This document shows, one piece after another, positions 1 to 5,276 of a stretch of 5,563 bases of DNA. The translations under genes and the position numbers were made by a program. Under the pieces are notes generated by a model. The model was not told where the DNA came from. It saw only the letters and a program-made list of their open reading frames with translations, and did not search any database. The stretch is taken from assembly GCA_934661735.1 (NCBI GenBank), contig CAKUJN010000112.1:1-5563 (forward strand). The letters run 5' to 3'. Numbering within the stretch: position 1 is the stretch's first letter; each line of letters begins with the position of its first letter. The stretch comes from an uncultured Oscillospiraceae bacterium (GTDB lineage Bacteria > Bacillota > Clostridia > Oscillospirales > Oscillospiraceae).

Positions 1-3
1 CGC

Positions 4-24
4 AAAAAGACCCGCTGTCCGGGT
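4..24 (-). terminator. Weak intrinsic terminator candidate, minus strand
   Basis: Read on the minus strand, a 5-bp stem (ACCCG/CGGGT, 10-14 with 20-24) and a 5-base loop are followed by C and five T residues. It lies about 25 bases after a TAG (49-51) that closes a short minus-strand frame. The stem is short, so this is tentative. Confidence 0.3.
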
Positions 25-242
25 GCGTTTGGAGTTTTCAGATACACCCTAGGCGCCGGCTTTGCGTATCAGACGACTGGGCAGTTCATCTTCCCTGTCG
101 CCGCGCACATGCTTGAGCGATTTTTCAGCAATGCCATGGCAGAGCGGCGGGAGCCGTAGGGGCCAATGTCCGCAGCGGATTGTTCGTCCGGTTTCACCGG
201 AACTGCCTCTTTTGCGGCAAGACCGCGACCGTCGCTCCGCGG

Positions 243-276
243 GCATACTTTTTCTGGCTTGTCAGAAAAAGTATGC
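243..276. repeat. Perfect 14-bp inverted repeat
   Basis: GCATACTTTTTCTG at 243-256 is followed by a 6-base loop and its exact reverse complement at 263-276. There is no T-run after it on the minus strand and no clean one on the plus strand, so it is not an ordinary terminator. It resembles palindromic units I associate with intergenic regions of gut Clostridia, where short translated fragments containing QKKYAK are common. That link is from memory and unverified. It could be a REP/MITE-like unit or a hairpin in a small RNA. Confidence 0.6.
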
Positions 277-304
277 AAAAAGAGACGCCGAGGACGCGAT
301 ATAT

Positions 305-330
305 TGCGCGCTGACGCGCGCGTTTTTTTT
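305..330 (+). terminator. Intrinsic terminator-like hairpin, plus strand
   Basis: A GCGCGC stem (306-311 with 316-321, plus a T-G wobble at 305/322) and a TGAC loop run directly into eight T residues (323-330). This is the classical Rho-independent layout. No plus-strand gene precedes it in the window, so it ends either an unrecognised small transcript or a transcript arriving from before base 1. A second perfect hairpin (331-345, GGCCGC/GCGGCC) follows immediately. Confidence 0.5.
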
Positions 331-537
331 GGCCGCTCCGCGGCCTGAACGCCCTATTTGGGCGCAGAATTGTTATTTTCCCGATAGCTTTCGGTTCCGA
401 CGAATGTACTACACGCGGTTGCGGGCAGACTGCGATAATTTCGGTTCTGCTCATTTCCGGAATACTCGGCCGGTTACGATGTTGCACAGCATGTTGTAGG
501 GGCCGAGAACCATGACGTGCACCGCACAATTGTATAC

Positions 538-573
538 AAAAGTGCCCGCCTGCGGATGCAGGCGGGCACTTTC
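538..573 (-). terminator. Terminator of the AGCS symporter gene
   Basis: A perfect 13-bp stem, AGTGCCCGCCTGC at 541-553 with 558-570 and a 4-base loop, extends by two A-T pairs on the outside. On the minus strand it starts 9 bases beyond the TAA stop of the symporter gene and is followed by TTTTGTAT. Placement and strength make it the 3' end of that transcript. On the plus strand the following TTTCAACTTTT is a weak T-run, so any plus-strand termination would be less efficient. Confidence 0.9.
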
Positions 574-578
574 AACTT

Positions 579-1985
579 TTATTTCAGTTTTGATTTATCC
601 TTGAAAAAGTAGTCCTTCGTCAGCTTTGCGACCGCGCCGGACAGCGCGAACAGCGCAATGAAGTTCGGGATGGCCATCAGGCCGTTGAACGTGTCGGCGA
701 TGTCCCACACCACATCCAGCGACGCAACCGCGCCGATTACAATCACAACGATGAACGCCACCTGATACCCCTTTGCAACCTTCAGGCCGAACAGATACTG
801 CACACAGCGGCTACCGTACAGCGACCAGCCGAGCACCGTGGTAAACGCGAACAGCATCAGCGCCAGCGCCACAAATACCGACGCGAACTTTGCGCCGAAC
901 ATCGTGGCAAACGCCGACGCAATCAGCTCGGAGCCGACCTTCTGGCCGAACGTGATGTCCACACCGCTGCAAATGATTGTCAGCGCCGTCAGCGTGCAGA
1001 TCACGATGGTATCGGCAAAGACCTCGAAAATGCCGTACAGGCCCTGATCAACGGGGCTTTTCGTCTCCGCCGCGGCATGCGCAATGGCCGCCGAGCCAAG
1101 ACCCGCCTCATTGGAGAACGCGCTCCGGCGGAGTCCCCAGACAATTGTCTGCTTCAGCGCGATTCCAGCCGCTGCGCCGCCGATGGCGCCAGGTGTAAAG
1201 GCCGTGGAGAAAATCTTGCCGAAGGCCGGCAGGATATTGCCCGCGTGGCCGAAAATCACGATCAGCGCGAAGATGATGTACAGAATGCTCATTGCAGGAA
1301 CCAGCTTTTCGGCCACCGCGCCGATGCGCTTGATGCCGCCAAACAGAATCATTCCCACAAGCAGCGCAATCAGCAGGCCGAAAATCAGGTTCAGCAGATT
1401 CCGCTCGCCTTCGGCCGCGGGAACGAACGCATCGATCGCGTTGTTGAGAGAGCCGACAATCGAGTTGACCTGCGACATGTTGCCGATGCCGAACGATGCC
1501 AGCGCCGCAAACACGCAGAACAGCACGCCCAGCCATTTCCAGCTGTCGCCAAGGCCGTTTTTGATATAGTACATCGGGCCGCCGACCCAGTCGCCCTTTG
1601 CGTCGCGCTCACGGAAGCGGATGGAGAGCGTGACCTCGGAGTATTTGATGATCATGCCCAGCAGCGCCGCCAGCCAGAGCCAGAACACCGCGCCATAGCC
1701 GCCGAGGGCGATTGCCTGCGAGGTACCGACGATATTGCCGGTGCCGACCGTCGCGGCCAGCGCCGTTGTCACCGCCTGAAGCGGCGTGACTGCCCCGTGG
1801 CCGGCCTCCTGCTTCTGGAACATCCTGCCGACTGTGTTTTTCATGGCATAGCCAAATCTGCTGAACTGAATTCCGCGGTTGCGGATGGTCAGATACAGCC
1901 CGCCGATGATCGTACATGGCAGGAAGATATAGAGCCATGCCACCGTATTGAGCGTACCGGTGAAAAAACTGATGATGCTTTCCAT
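579..1985 (-). CDS. Sodium:alanine/glycine symporter (AGCS family)
   Basis: This is a complete 468-residue secondary transporter of the alanine or glycine:cation symporter family. It imports a small neutral amino acid with Na+ across the cytoplasmic membrane. Family signatures are clear: GTGNIVGTSQAI at 81-92, GGYGAVFWLW at 95-104 followed by the K-Y-S-E segment at 114-117, GGPMYYI at 135-141, RRSAFSNEAGLGS at 286-298, and FNGLMAIPN at 433-441. Many hydrophobic segments span the chain, and a Lys-rich tail ends it, as is usual. The length is normal for the family. The start at 1985 is preferred because AAAAGGAGAG ends 6 bases upstream and the protein then begins with a normal amphipathic/hydrophobic N-terminus. 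An upstream ATG at 2147 would add 54 Arg/Ala/Gly-rich residues without family character. The gene is a single-gene unit with its own promoter and terminator. Whether it carries alanine, glycine or a related substrate cannot be read from the sequence. Confidence 0.96.
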   Translation of the reverse strand: MESIISFFTGTLNTVAWLYIFLPCTIIGGLYLTIRNRGIQFSRFGYAMKNTVGRMFQKQEAGHGAVTPLQAVTTALAATVGTGNIVGTSQAIALGGYGAVFWLWLAALLGMIIKYSEVTLSIRFRERDAKGDWVGGPMYYIKNGLGDSWKWLGVLFCVFAALASFGIGNMSQVNSIVGSLNNAIDAFVPAAEGERNLLNLIFGLLIALLVGMILFGGIKRIGAVAEKLVPAMSILYIIFALIVIFGHAGNILPAFGKIFSTAFTPGAIGGAAAGIALKQTIVWGLRRSAFSNEAGLGSAAIAHAAAETKSPVDQGLYGIFEVFADTIVICTLTALTIICSGVDITFGQKVGSELIASAFATMFGAKFASVFVALALMLFAFTTVLGWSLYGSRCVQYLFGLKVAKGYQVAFIVVIVIGAVASLDVVWDIADTFNGLMAIPNFIALFALSGAVAKLTKDYFFKDKSKLK

Positions 1986-2170
1986 ATTGCTCTCTCCTTT
2001 TCGGGCGCCGCGCGCCCTCCCCTTTCCTGAAAAATTGTGTTTCTCTTCCAGAATCCCAGCCGCGCCCGCCGCGGCCGCCGCGCCGCCTCTCCTGCGTCCG
2101 GGCGCGGCGCAGGGGGCATCCCGCCGGAGACTGCGCGGGAAACGCATCAGGGAGTTCGGAAAAAAATATG
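1986..2170 (-). promoter_or_regulatory. Long GC-rich 5' leader of the symporter gene
   Basis: If transcription starts just downstream of the predicted -10 element, the mRNA has a leader of about 185 nt. Two mutually exclusive stems are visible: CGCCGCGCC/GGCGCGGCG (2076-2084 with 2101-2109) and CCTGCG/CGCAGG (2091-2096 with 2108-2113). The second shares bases with one arm of the first. Neither leads into a T-run. I looked for glycine-riboswitch and other familiar riboswitch cores and recognise none. The ribosome binding site (1992-2001) lies outside both stems. The leader may be regulatory, or simply GC-rich. Confidence 0.35.
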
Positions 2171-2175
2171 GGTAT

Positions 2176-2204
2176 ACTCTACCACACGCCGCCCGAAATT
2201 ACAA
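2176..2204 (-). promoter_or_regulatory. Probable sigma-A promoter of the symporter gene
   Basis: On the minus strand, TTGTAA (2199-2204) and TAGAGT (2176-2181) are separated by exactly 17 bases. A TG dinucleotide one base before the -10 makes it an extended -10. Each hexamer matches consensus at four of six positions. It sits in the only AT-rich island upstream of the gene, after the preceding operon's terminator. Confidence 0.55.
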
Positions 2205-2240
2205 TCATAATTTTACAATTTAGTGATAAAAATTGCTTAA

Positions 2241-2273
2241 AGACTTTTGTCCGCCATGTGGAGACTTTTTGTC
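2241..2273. repeat. Tandem AGACTTTT(T)GTC repeat, possible operator
   Basis: AGACTTTTGTC (2241-2251) and AGACTTTTTGTC (2262-2273) are direct repeats 21 bases apart, about two helical turns. Each is also a small dyad, GAC-T4/5-GTC. They lie about 37 bases upstream of the symporter's -35 element, where an activator would bind. The second copy is close to the T-run of the PadR operon terminator, so chance similarity in T-rich DNA is possible. Confidence 0.35.
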
Positions 2274-2284
2274 GAAAAAACAAA

Positions 2285-2316
2285 CCCGCGCCGCGCGTTC
2301 AAAACTCGGGCGCGGG
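2285..2316 (-). terminator. Terminator of the PadR operon (possibly bidirectional)
   Basis: An 8-bp stem CCCGCGCC/GGCGCGGG (2285-2292 with 2309-2316) encloses a 16-base loop. On the minus strand it is followed by TTTGTTTTTT, and on the plus strand by ATTTTTT, so it could work in both directions. It begins 18 bases beyond the TAG at 2335-2337 that closes the ancestral reading frame of the second PadR-operon gene. This supports 2335 as the original gene end. Confidence 0.85.
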
Positions 2317-2334
2317 ATTTTTTCCGCTCTGCGC

Positions 2335-2646
2335 CTAAAGCAGCGTACACAGCAATGCAAGCGCAGCGCAGACGGGAATGTAAATCACAAAATGCAGGAT
2401 ATGCGTTCTTTTGTTGTATCCGAACTAGTGCGGGCCTGTGACGCCCCGCAGCTCCGGATAGTAATGGATGAAGAAGTTTGAGTGGCAGAGCAGCACCCAG
2501 TCGAAAAACGCGATATCATAGATCTCCATGCAGTACAGGATGATCAGAAAATGCTGCTCGTATTCCTCAACCACATCCGCAGCATCCGCTACATTTCTTT
2601 TTTGCAGCTCGGAAGTCAGCCGCGCCATGAATTCATTCTTTGTCAT
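2335..2646 (-). pseudogene. HAAS-like/membrane protein fusion remnant with internal TAG
   Basis: This is the second gene of the PadR operon, and it appears broken. Translation from the ATG at 2646 (GGAGG 9 bases upstream; start overlaps the PadR end by 14 bases) gives 73 residues. Residues 1-33, starting MTKNEFMARLTSELQKRN and ending EEYEQHF, look like the N-terminal helix of HAAS (DUF1700) proteins, which commonly follow PadR genes. The expected rest of that domain is absent. Residue 34 onward is instead membrane-protein-like, with hydrophobic residues 34-54, then CHSNFF and HYYPELRG. A TAG at 2425-2427 stops the frame after GPH. Beyond it, 29 sense codons continue in the same frame (FGYNKRTHILHF, then a hydrophobic stretch to the end) up to TAG at 2335, just before the operon terminator. 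The simplest reading is an internal deletion joining two genes or domains, plus a nonsense mutation. The 73-residue product could still be made; readthrough cannot be excluded. The tail's family is not one I can name. Confidence 0.7.
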
Positions 2647-2959
2647 CCTTCTCATCCTCCAATAATGTTCTGACAGACTGCGCAAATTTCAAATATGCCG
2701 CGCGGTCGTTCTGATACGTTTCCCGCCCAAGCTCGGTGAGCTTATAGTACTTGCGCGGCGGCCCGCCGCTTTTCTCCTGTAAATAGATCGTGAGCAGTCC
2801 GTCGGCCTTCAGCTTCCGCAGAATCGGATAGACCGTTCCGTCCGCGATGTCAATATGCTGGGAGAGAAAATCGGAGATTTCATAGCCGTAGCAGTCGCTC
2901 CTGTGCAGCAGCGACAGCACGCACAGCTCCAGCACGCCCTTTTTGTATTGCGTGTTCAT
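2633..2959 (-). CDS. PadR-family transcriptional regulator
   Basis: This 108-residue protein is a short PadR repressor, a cytoplasmic winged-helix DNA-binding dimer. Visible marks are the first helix KGVLELCVLSLL (7-18), YGYEI (24-28), the recognition-helix block GTVYPILRKL with KADGLL (41-56), the basic wing GPPRKYYKLTELGRE (66-80), and a charged C-terminal helix for dimerisation (about 81-105). The length is typical of the short subfamily. The start at 2959 has AGGAG six bases upstream. Short PadR proteins usually repress their own operon and sense small molecules or work with a HAAS-domain partner. Here that partner, encoded just downstream with a 14-base overlap, is truncated. Targets are unknown. 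Autoregulation, or action on the divergent aminopeptidase promoter, is plausible from position only. Confidence 0.95.
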   Translation of the reverse strand: MNTQYKKGVLELCVLSLLHRSDCYGYEISDFLSQHIDIADGTVYPILRKLKADGLLTIYLQEKSGGPPRKYYKLTELGRETYQNDRAAYLKFAQSVRTLLEDEKDDKE

Positions 2960-2998
2960 ATGCAGCTCCTTTCTGTTGTTTCATCCTTTCACTAGCGT

Positions 2999-3026
2999 GT
3001 TATATTCAGTAGTTTCAAAAAGTCAA
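2999..3026 (-). promoter_or_regulatory. Strong sigma-A promoter of the PadR operon
   Basis: On the minus strand, TTGACT (3021-3026) and TATAAC (2999-3004), each five of six to consensus, are 16 bases apart. They lie about 40 bases upstream of the PadR start. The site is divergent from the aminopeptidase promoter, with 38 bases between the two -35 elements. Confidence 0.8.
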
Positions 3027-3064
3027 GTACAAATTTTGCAATTGTCCGTGAAAAACGCGCACGC

Positions 3065-3093
3065 TTGATTTCGGCGCGCGGATATCGCATAAT
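3065..3093 (+). promoter_or_regulatory. Sigma-A promoter of the aminopeptidase operon
   Basis: TTGATT (3065-3070) and CATAAT (3088-3093) are separated by 17 bases. They match consensus at four and five of six positions. The expected start near 3100 gives a leader of about 40 bases with AGAAAGGA (3125-3132) before the ATG at 3142. Being back to back with the PadR promoter, it could be influenced by PadR binding. Confidence 0.75.
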
Positions 3094-3141
3094 AGATACA
3101 GAAATACAATTCCGGCCCCGCCGGAGAAAGGAATCGTCAAA

Positions 3142-4512
3142 ATGGAAAAGCAAACAGAGAGACTGCTTCCGGCGTCCGCCGTCTTTACAGACGGCGAATA
3201 TCTGAAAACGCGCTATGCGCCGCGCGAGGACGGCGGGTATGAGATCCGTGTCGGGCGCGGCACGCGCTGCGATGTGCTCGCCTGCAAGGAGCTGTACGGC
3301 AAGGCCGTCAAGACAGCGCTTTCGCTGGACTGCACGTCCTGCTCGTTTGATCTGACGCCTGCGGCCGAGCTTGGCGACGACGGTCTGTTTGCCGCCGCCG
3401 AGGGCGTCTGCGGCGGCGCGTATCAGAAAAAATTTGCGCTGGACGGCCGATGGGAGCCGAAGCTCTCCGTCAGCTTTACCGGCGAGGGCGCAGATTCTGC
3501 GGCAATGCGCCGCGCATGGGAGCTGGCGCGCTCGATCATGGAGACGCGCAATCTGGTCAACTGTCCGTCCAATCTGCTGTGGCCGGAGGAGCTGGCGCGG
3601 CGGATTGCCGCCATGGCGGACGGCCTGCCAATCGAGGCGGAGATCTATGACCGTCCGGCGCTGGAGCGTCTTGGCCTGCGCGGGCTTCTGACCGTCGGCG
3701 GCAGCAGCGGCCGCGCGCCGGCAATGGCTGTCCTGCGCTATACCGGCGCGCCGGAAAGCCCCCGCCGCCTCGGCCTTGTCGGCAAGGGCGTGACGGTGGA
3801 CACCGGCGGCTACTGCATCAAATCCGCCGCCTCCATGGCCGGAATCAAGGGCGATATGGCGGGCGGCGCAGCGGCGGCTGCCGCGGTGCGCGCGCTGGCG
3901 GCAAACGGCGCGCGGGTCAACGTGACGGCGGTTGTGCCGCTGTGCGAAAACCGCATCTCCGATTCGAGCATGGTGCCGGGCGACGTGATCACCAGCTTCT
4001 CCGGCAAAACGATTGAAATCCTCAACGCAGACGCCGAGGGCCGTCTGATTCTGGCTGACGGCCTTTCGTGGGCCGCGGAGCGGGAGGGCTGCACGCATCT
4101 GGTCGACATTGCCACGCTGACGGGCGCAATCTGGGCAATGCTGGGCTTTGTAACGACCGGCGTCATGGCCGGCGACGACGGCTTCTATGACTGTCTGACG
4201 CGCGCGGCCGCGCACTCCGGCGAGCGCTTCTGGCGCATTCCGGACTATCCTGAATATGAAAAGCTGATCGAAAGCGACTATGCAGACGTGCGCAATACCA
4301 GCAAGGACGGCTGCGGTGCAATCACGGCGGGACTGTTCCTGAAAAAATTCTCGGACGGGCGTCCATGGCTCCATCTGGACATTGCCGGAACCGCGGACAA
4401 CAGCGCCTATGTCTGGGAGCATCAGGTCTCCGGCGCAACCGGAACCGCCGTCAGCACGCTCTATCACCTGGCGCAGGTGCTTTTTTCGGTGCGGGAGGCG
4501 CAGGCCGTATGA
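3142..4512 (+). CDS. M17 leucyl-type aminopeptidase
   Basis: This complete 456-residue cytosolic metallopeptidase removes N-terminal amino acids from peptides, using two metal ions and normally acting as a hexamer. The residues needed are all present and spaced exactly as in E. coli PepA: metal ligands K215, D220, D238, D297 and E299, and catalytic K227 and R301. Motifs are VGKGVTVDTGG (213-223), KGDMAGG (236-242), the signature NADAEGRL (295-302), VDIATLTGA (321-329), HLDIAGTA (411-418) and GATGTAVSTL (431-440). The N-terminal domain (about 1-130) is more divergent, as is usual, and RNLVNCPSN at 136-144 marks the link to the catalytic domain. AGAAAGGA lies 9 bases before the ATG. No signal peptide is visible. 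It is the first gene of a plus-strand operon and overlaps the next by four bases. Substrate preference and any DNA-binding role known for some PepA proteins cannot be inferred. Confidence 0.97.
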   Translation: MEKQTERLLPASAVFTDGEYLKTRYAPREDGGYEIRVGRGTRCDVLACKELYGKAVKTALSLDCTSCSFDLTPAAELGDDGLFAAAEGVCGGAYQKKFALDGRWEPKLSVSFTGEGADSAAMRRAWELARSIMETRNLVNCPSNLLWPEELARRIAAMADGLPIEAEIYDRPALERLGLRGLLTVGGSSGRAPAMAVLRYTGAPESPRRLGLVGKGVTVDTGGYCIKSAASMAGIKGDMAGGAAAAAAVRALAANGARVNVTAVVPLCENRISDSSMVPGDVITSFSGKTIEILNADAEGRLILADGLSWAAEREGCTHLVDIATLTGAIWAMLGFVTTGVMAGDDGFYDCLTRAAAHSGERFWRIPDYPEYEKLIESDYADVRNTSKDGCGAITAGLFLKKFSDGRPWLHLDIAGTADNSAYVWEHQVSGATGTAVSTLYHLAQVLFSVREAQAV

Positions 4513-5276
4513 ACACACCCCTGATTGAAGCGTGCGTCGACTCCTACGCCTCCTGTCAGGCGGCATATCGCGGCGGCGCAGACCGGCTTGAGCTGTGCGC
4601 AAACCTTATCATCGGCGGAACAACCCCCTCGCCCGCCCTGTTCCGGCAGGTCCGGCGGGATGTTCCCCTGAAAATCAACGTTCTCATCCGGCCCCGCTTC
4701 GGCGATTTTCTCTACAGTGCGGCCGAGCTGGAGCAGATGTGCGACGACGTCTCCATGTTCCGCGAGCTTGGCGCGGACGGCGTGGTGTTCGGCGTGCTGA
4801 CGCCGGACGGCGATCTGGACAGGAAGGCCATGCGCCGTCTGATGGACTGTGCGGGCACGATGGATGTGACGCTTCACCGCGCGTTTGACATGACGCGCGA
4901 CCCGTTCGGCGCACTGGAGGATGCGATTGCGCTCGGCTGCCGGACCATTCTCACCTCCGGACAGCAGCAGAGCGCGCCGGCAGGCGCGCCGCTCCTGCGT
5001 GAGCTGTACCGCGCCGCGGACGGCAGAATCGACATCATGGCCGGCTCCGGCGTAAAAAGCCGGAACATTCCGGCGATTTACGAGCAGACCGGCATCGTGG
5101 TTTATCACACAAGCGCCCGCGGTGCGGTGATTGACAGCGGCATGCGCTATCGCAGGCAATCCGTGTCGATGGGCCTGCCGTCGCTCTCGGAATACGAGCT
5201 CTGGCAGACGGATGAGGCGGAGGTTCGCGCATGCGCGCAGCTTGTCCACGCCCTCGCGCGGGGAGGCGCAGAATGA
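4509..5276 (+). CDS. CutC-family TIM-barrel protein
   Basis: This 255-residue cytoplasmic protein belongs to the CutC copper-homeostasis family (a TIM barrel, unrelated to the choline TMA-lyase also called CutC). It aligns end to end with E. coli CutC from memory: GGADRLELC (22-30), IRPRFGDFLYS (60-70), VFGVLTPDG (93-101), HRAFDM (123-128), ILTSGQ (147-152), IMAGSGV (176-182), YHTSAR (199-204), MRYR (212-215) and VSMG (219-222). The conserved Cys of the ELC motif, C30, is present. A role in copper tolerance was proposed genetically in E. coli and has been questioned; the biochemical function is uncertain, and an enzymatic role is possible given the fold. The start codon overlaps the aminopeptidase stop (ATGA at 4509-4512), with GGGAGG 10 bases upstream. 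A longer in-frame extension from 4365 only translates the other gene's sequence out of frame. The context, between a peptidase and a probable transglutaminase-like gene, does not suggest copper. Confidence 0.95.
   Translation: MNTPLIEACVDSYASCQAAYRGGADRLELCANLIIGGTTPSPALFRQVRRDVPLKINVLIRPRFGDFLYSAAELEQMCDDVSMFRELGADGVVFGVLTPDGDLDRKAMRRLMDCAGTMDVTLHRAFDMTRDPFGALEDAIALGCRTILTSGQQQSAPAGAPLLRELYRAADGRIDIMAGSGVKSRNIPAIYEQTGIVVYHTSARGAVIDSGMRYRRQSVSMGLPSLSEYELWQTDEAEVRACAQLVHALARGGAE

Larger units (their letters stand above)
1..540. other. Gene-free region with clustered palindromes
   Basis: I see no convincing gene here. Open frames on both strands are short, lack a good ribosome binding site and resemble no family I recognise. 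What is visible is structure. There are perfect hairpins at 187-201 (6 bp), 243-276 (14 bp), 305-322 (7 bp including one G-T pair), 331-345 (6 bp) and 350-364 (5 bp). The core GTAGGGGCC occurs at 156-164 and 496-504, and GCAAAAAGA at 2-10 and 275-283. This fits a patch of dispersed repetitive intergenic DNA or a decayed element between transcription units. A minus-strand frame ending at 49 sits just before a terminator-like hairpin and could be the remnant of a lost gene, but the evidence is weak. Confidence 0.6.

Noticed and set aside
49..246. 65-codon minus-strand frame ending near a terminator-like hairpin
   Set aside because: The charged C-terminal part looks somewhat protein-like, but there is no ribosome binding site, no family resemblance, and the frame begins inside a palindrome. 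At most it is a gene remnant.
451..513. 20-residue minus-strand peptide MVLGPYNMLCNIVTGRVFRK
   Set aside because: It looks protein-like, but its frame runs upstream through the symporter terminator, it has no ribosome binding site, and it overlaps a repeat core.
1077..2030. 317-codon plus-strand open frame opposite the symporter
   Set aside because: The opposite strand is a clear AGCS carrier. This frame is charged, low in hydrophobic residues, and lacks a ribosome binding site or recognisable motifs.
1986..2147. N-terminal extension of the symporter to an ATG at 2147
   Set aside because: The extra 54 residues are Arg/Ala/Gly-rich, overlap the GC-rich leader, and are unlike AGCS N-termini; a strong ribosome binding site precedes the ATG at 1985.
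1986..2170. Glycine riboswitch in the symporter leader
   Set aside because: An obvious candidate upstream of an AGCS gene, but I cannot find the conserved glycine-aptamer core segments or the usual tandem layout.
2990..3012. ACTA…TAGT inverted repeat around the PadR -10 element
   Set aside because: Only four bases per arm with a 15-base gap in AT-rich DNA; too weak to call an operator.
2992..4602. 536-codon minus-strand open frame opposite the aminopeptidase
   Set aside because: It is antisense to a gene with every M17 catalytic residue, has Arg/Ala/His-rich composition typical of GC-rich antisense frames, and shows no domain.
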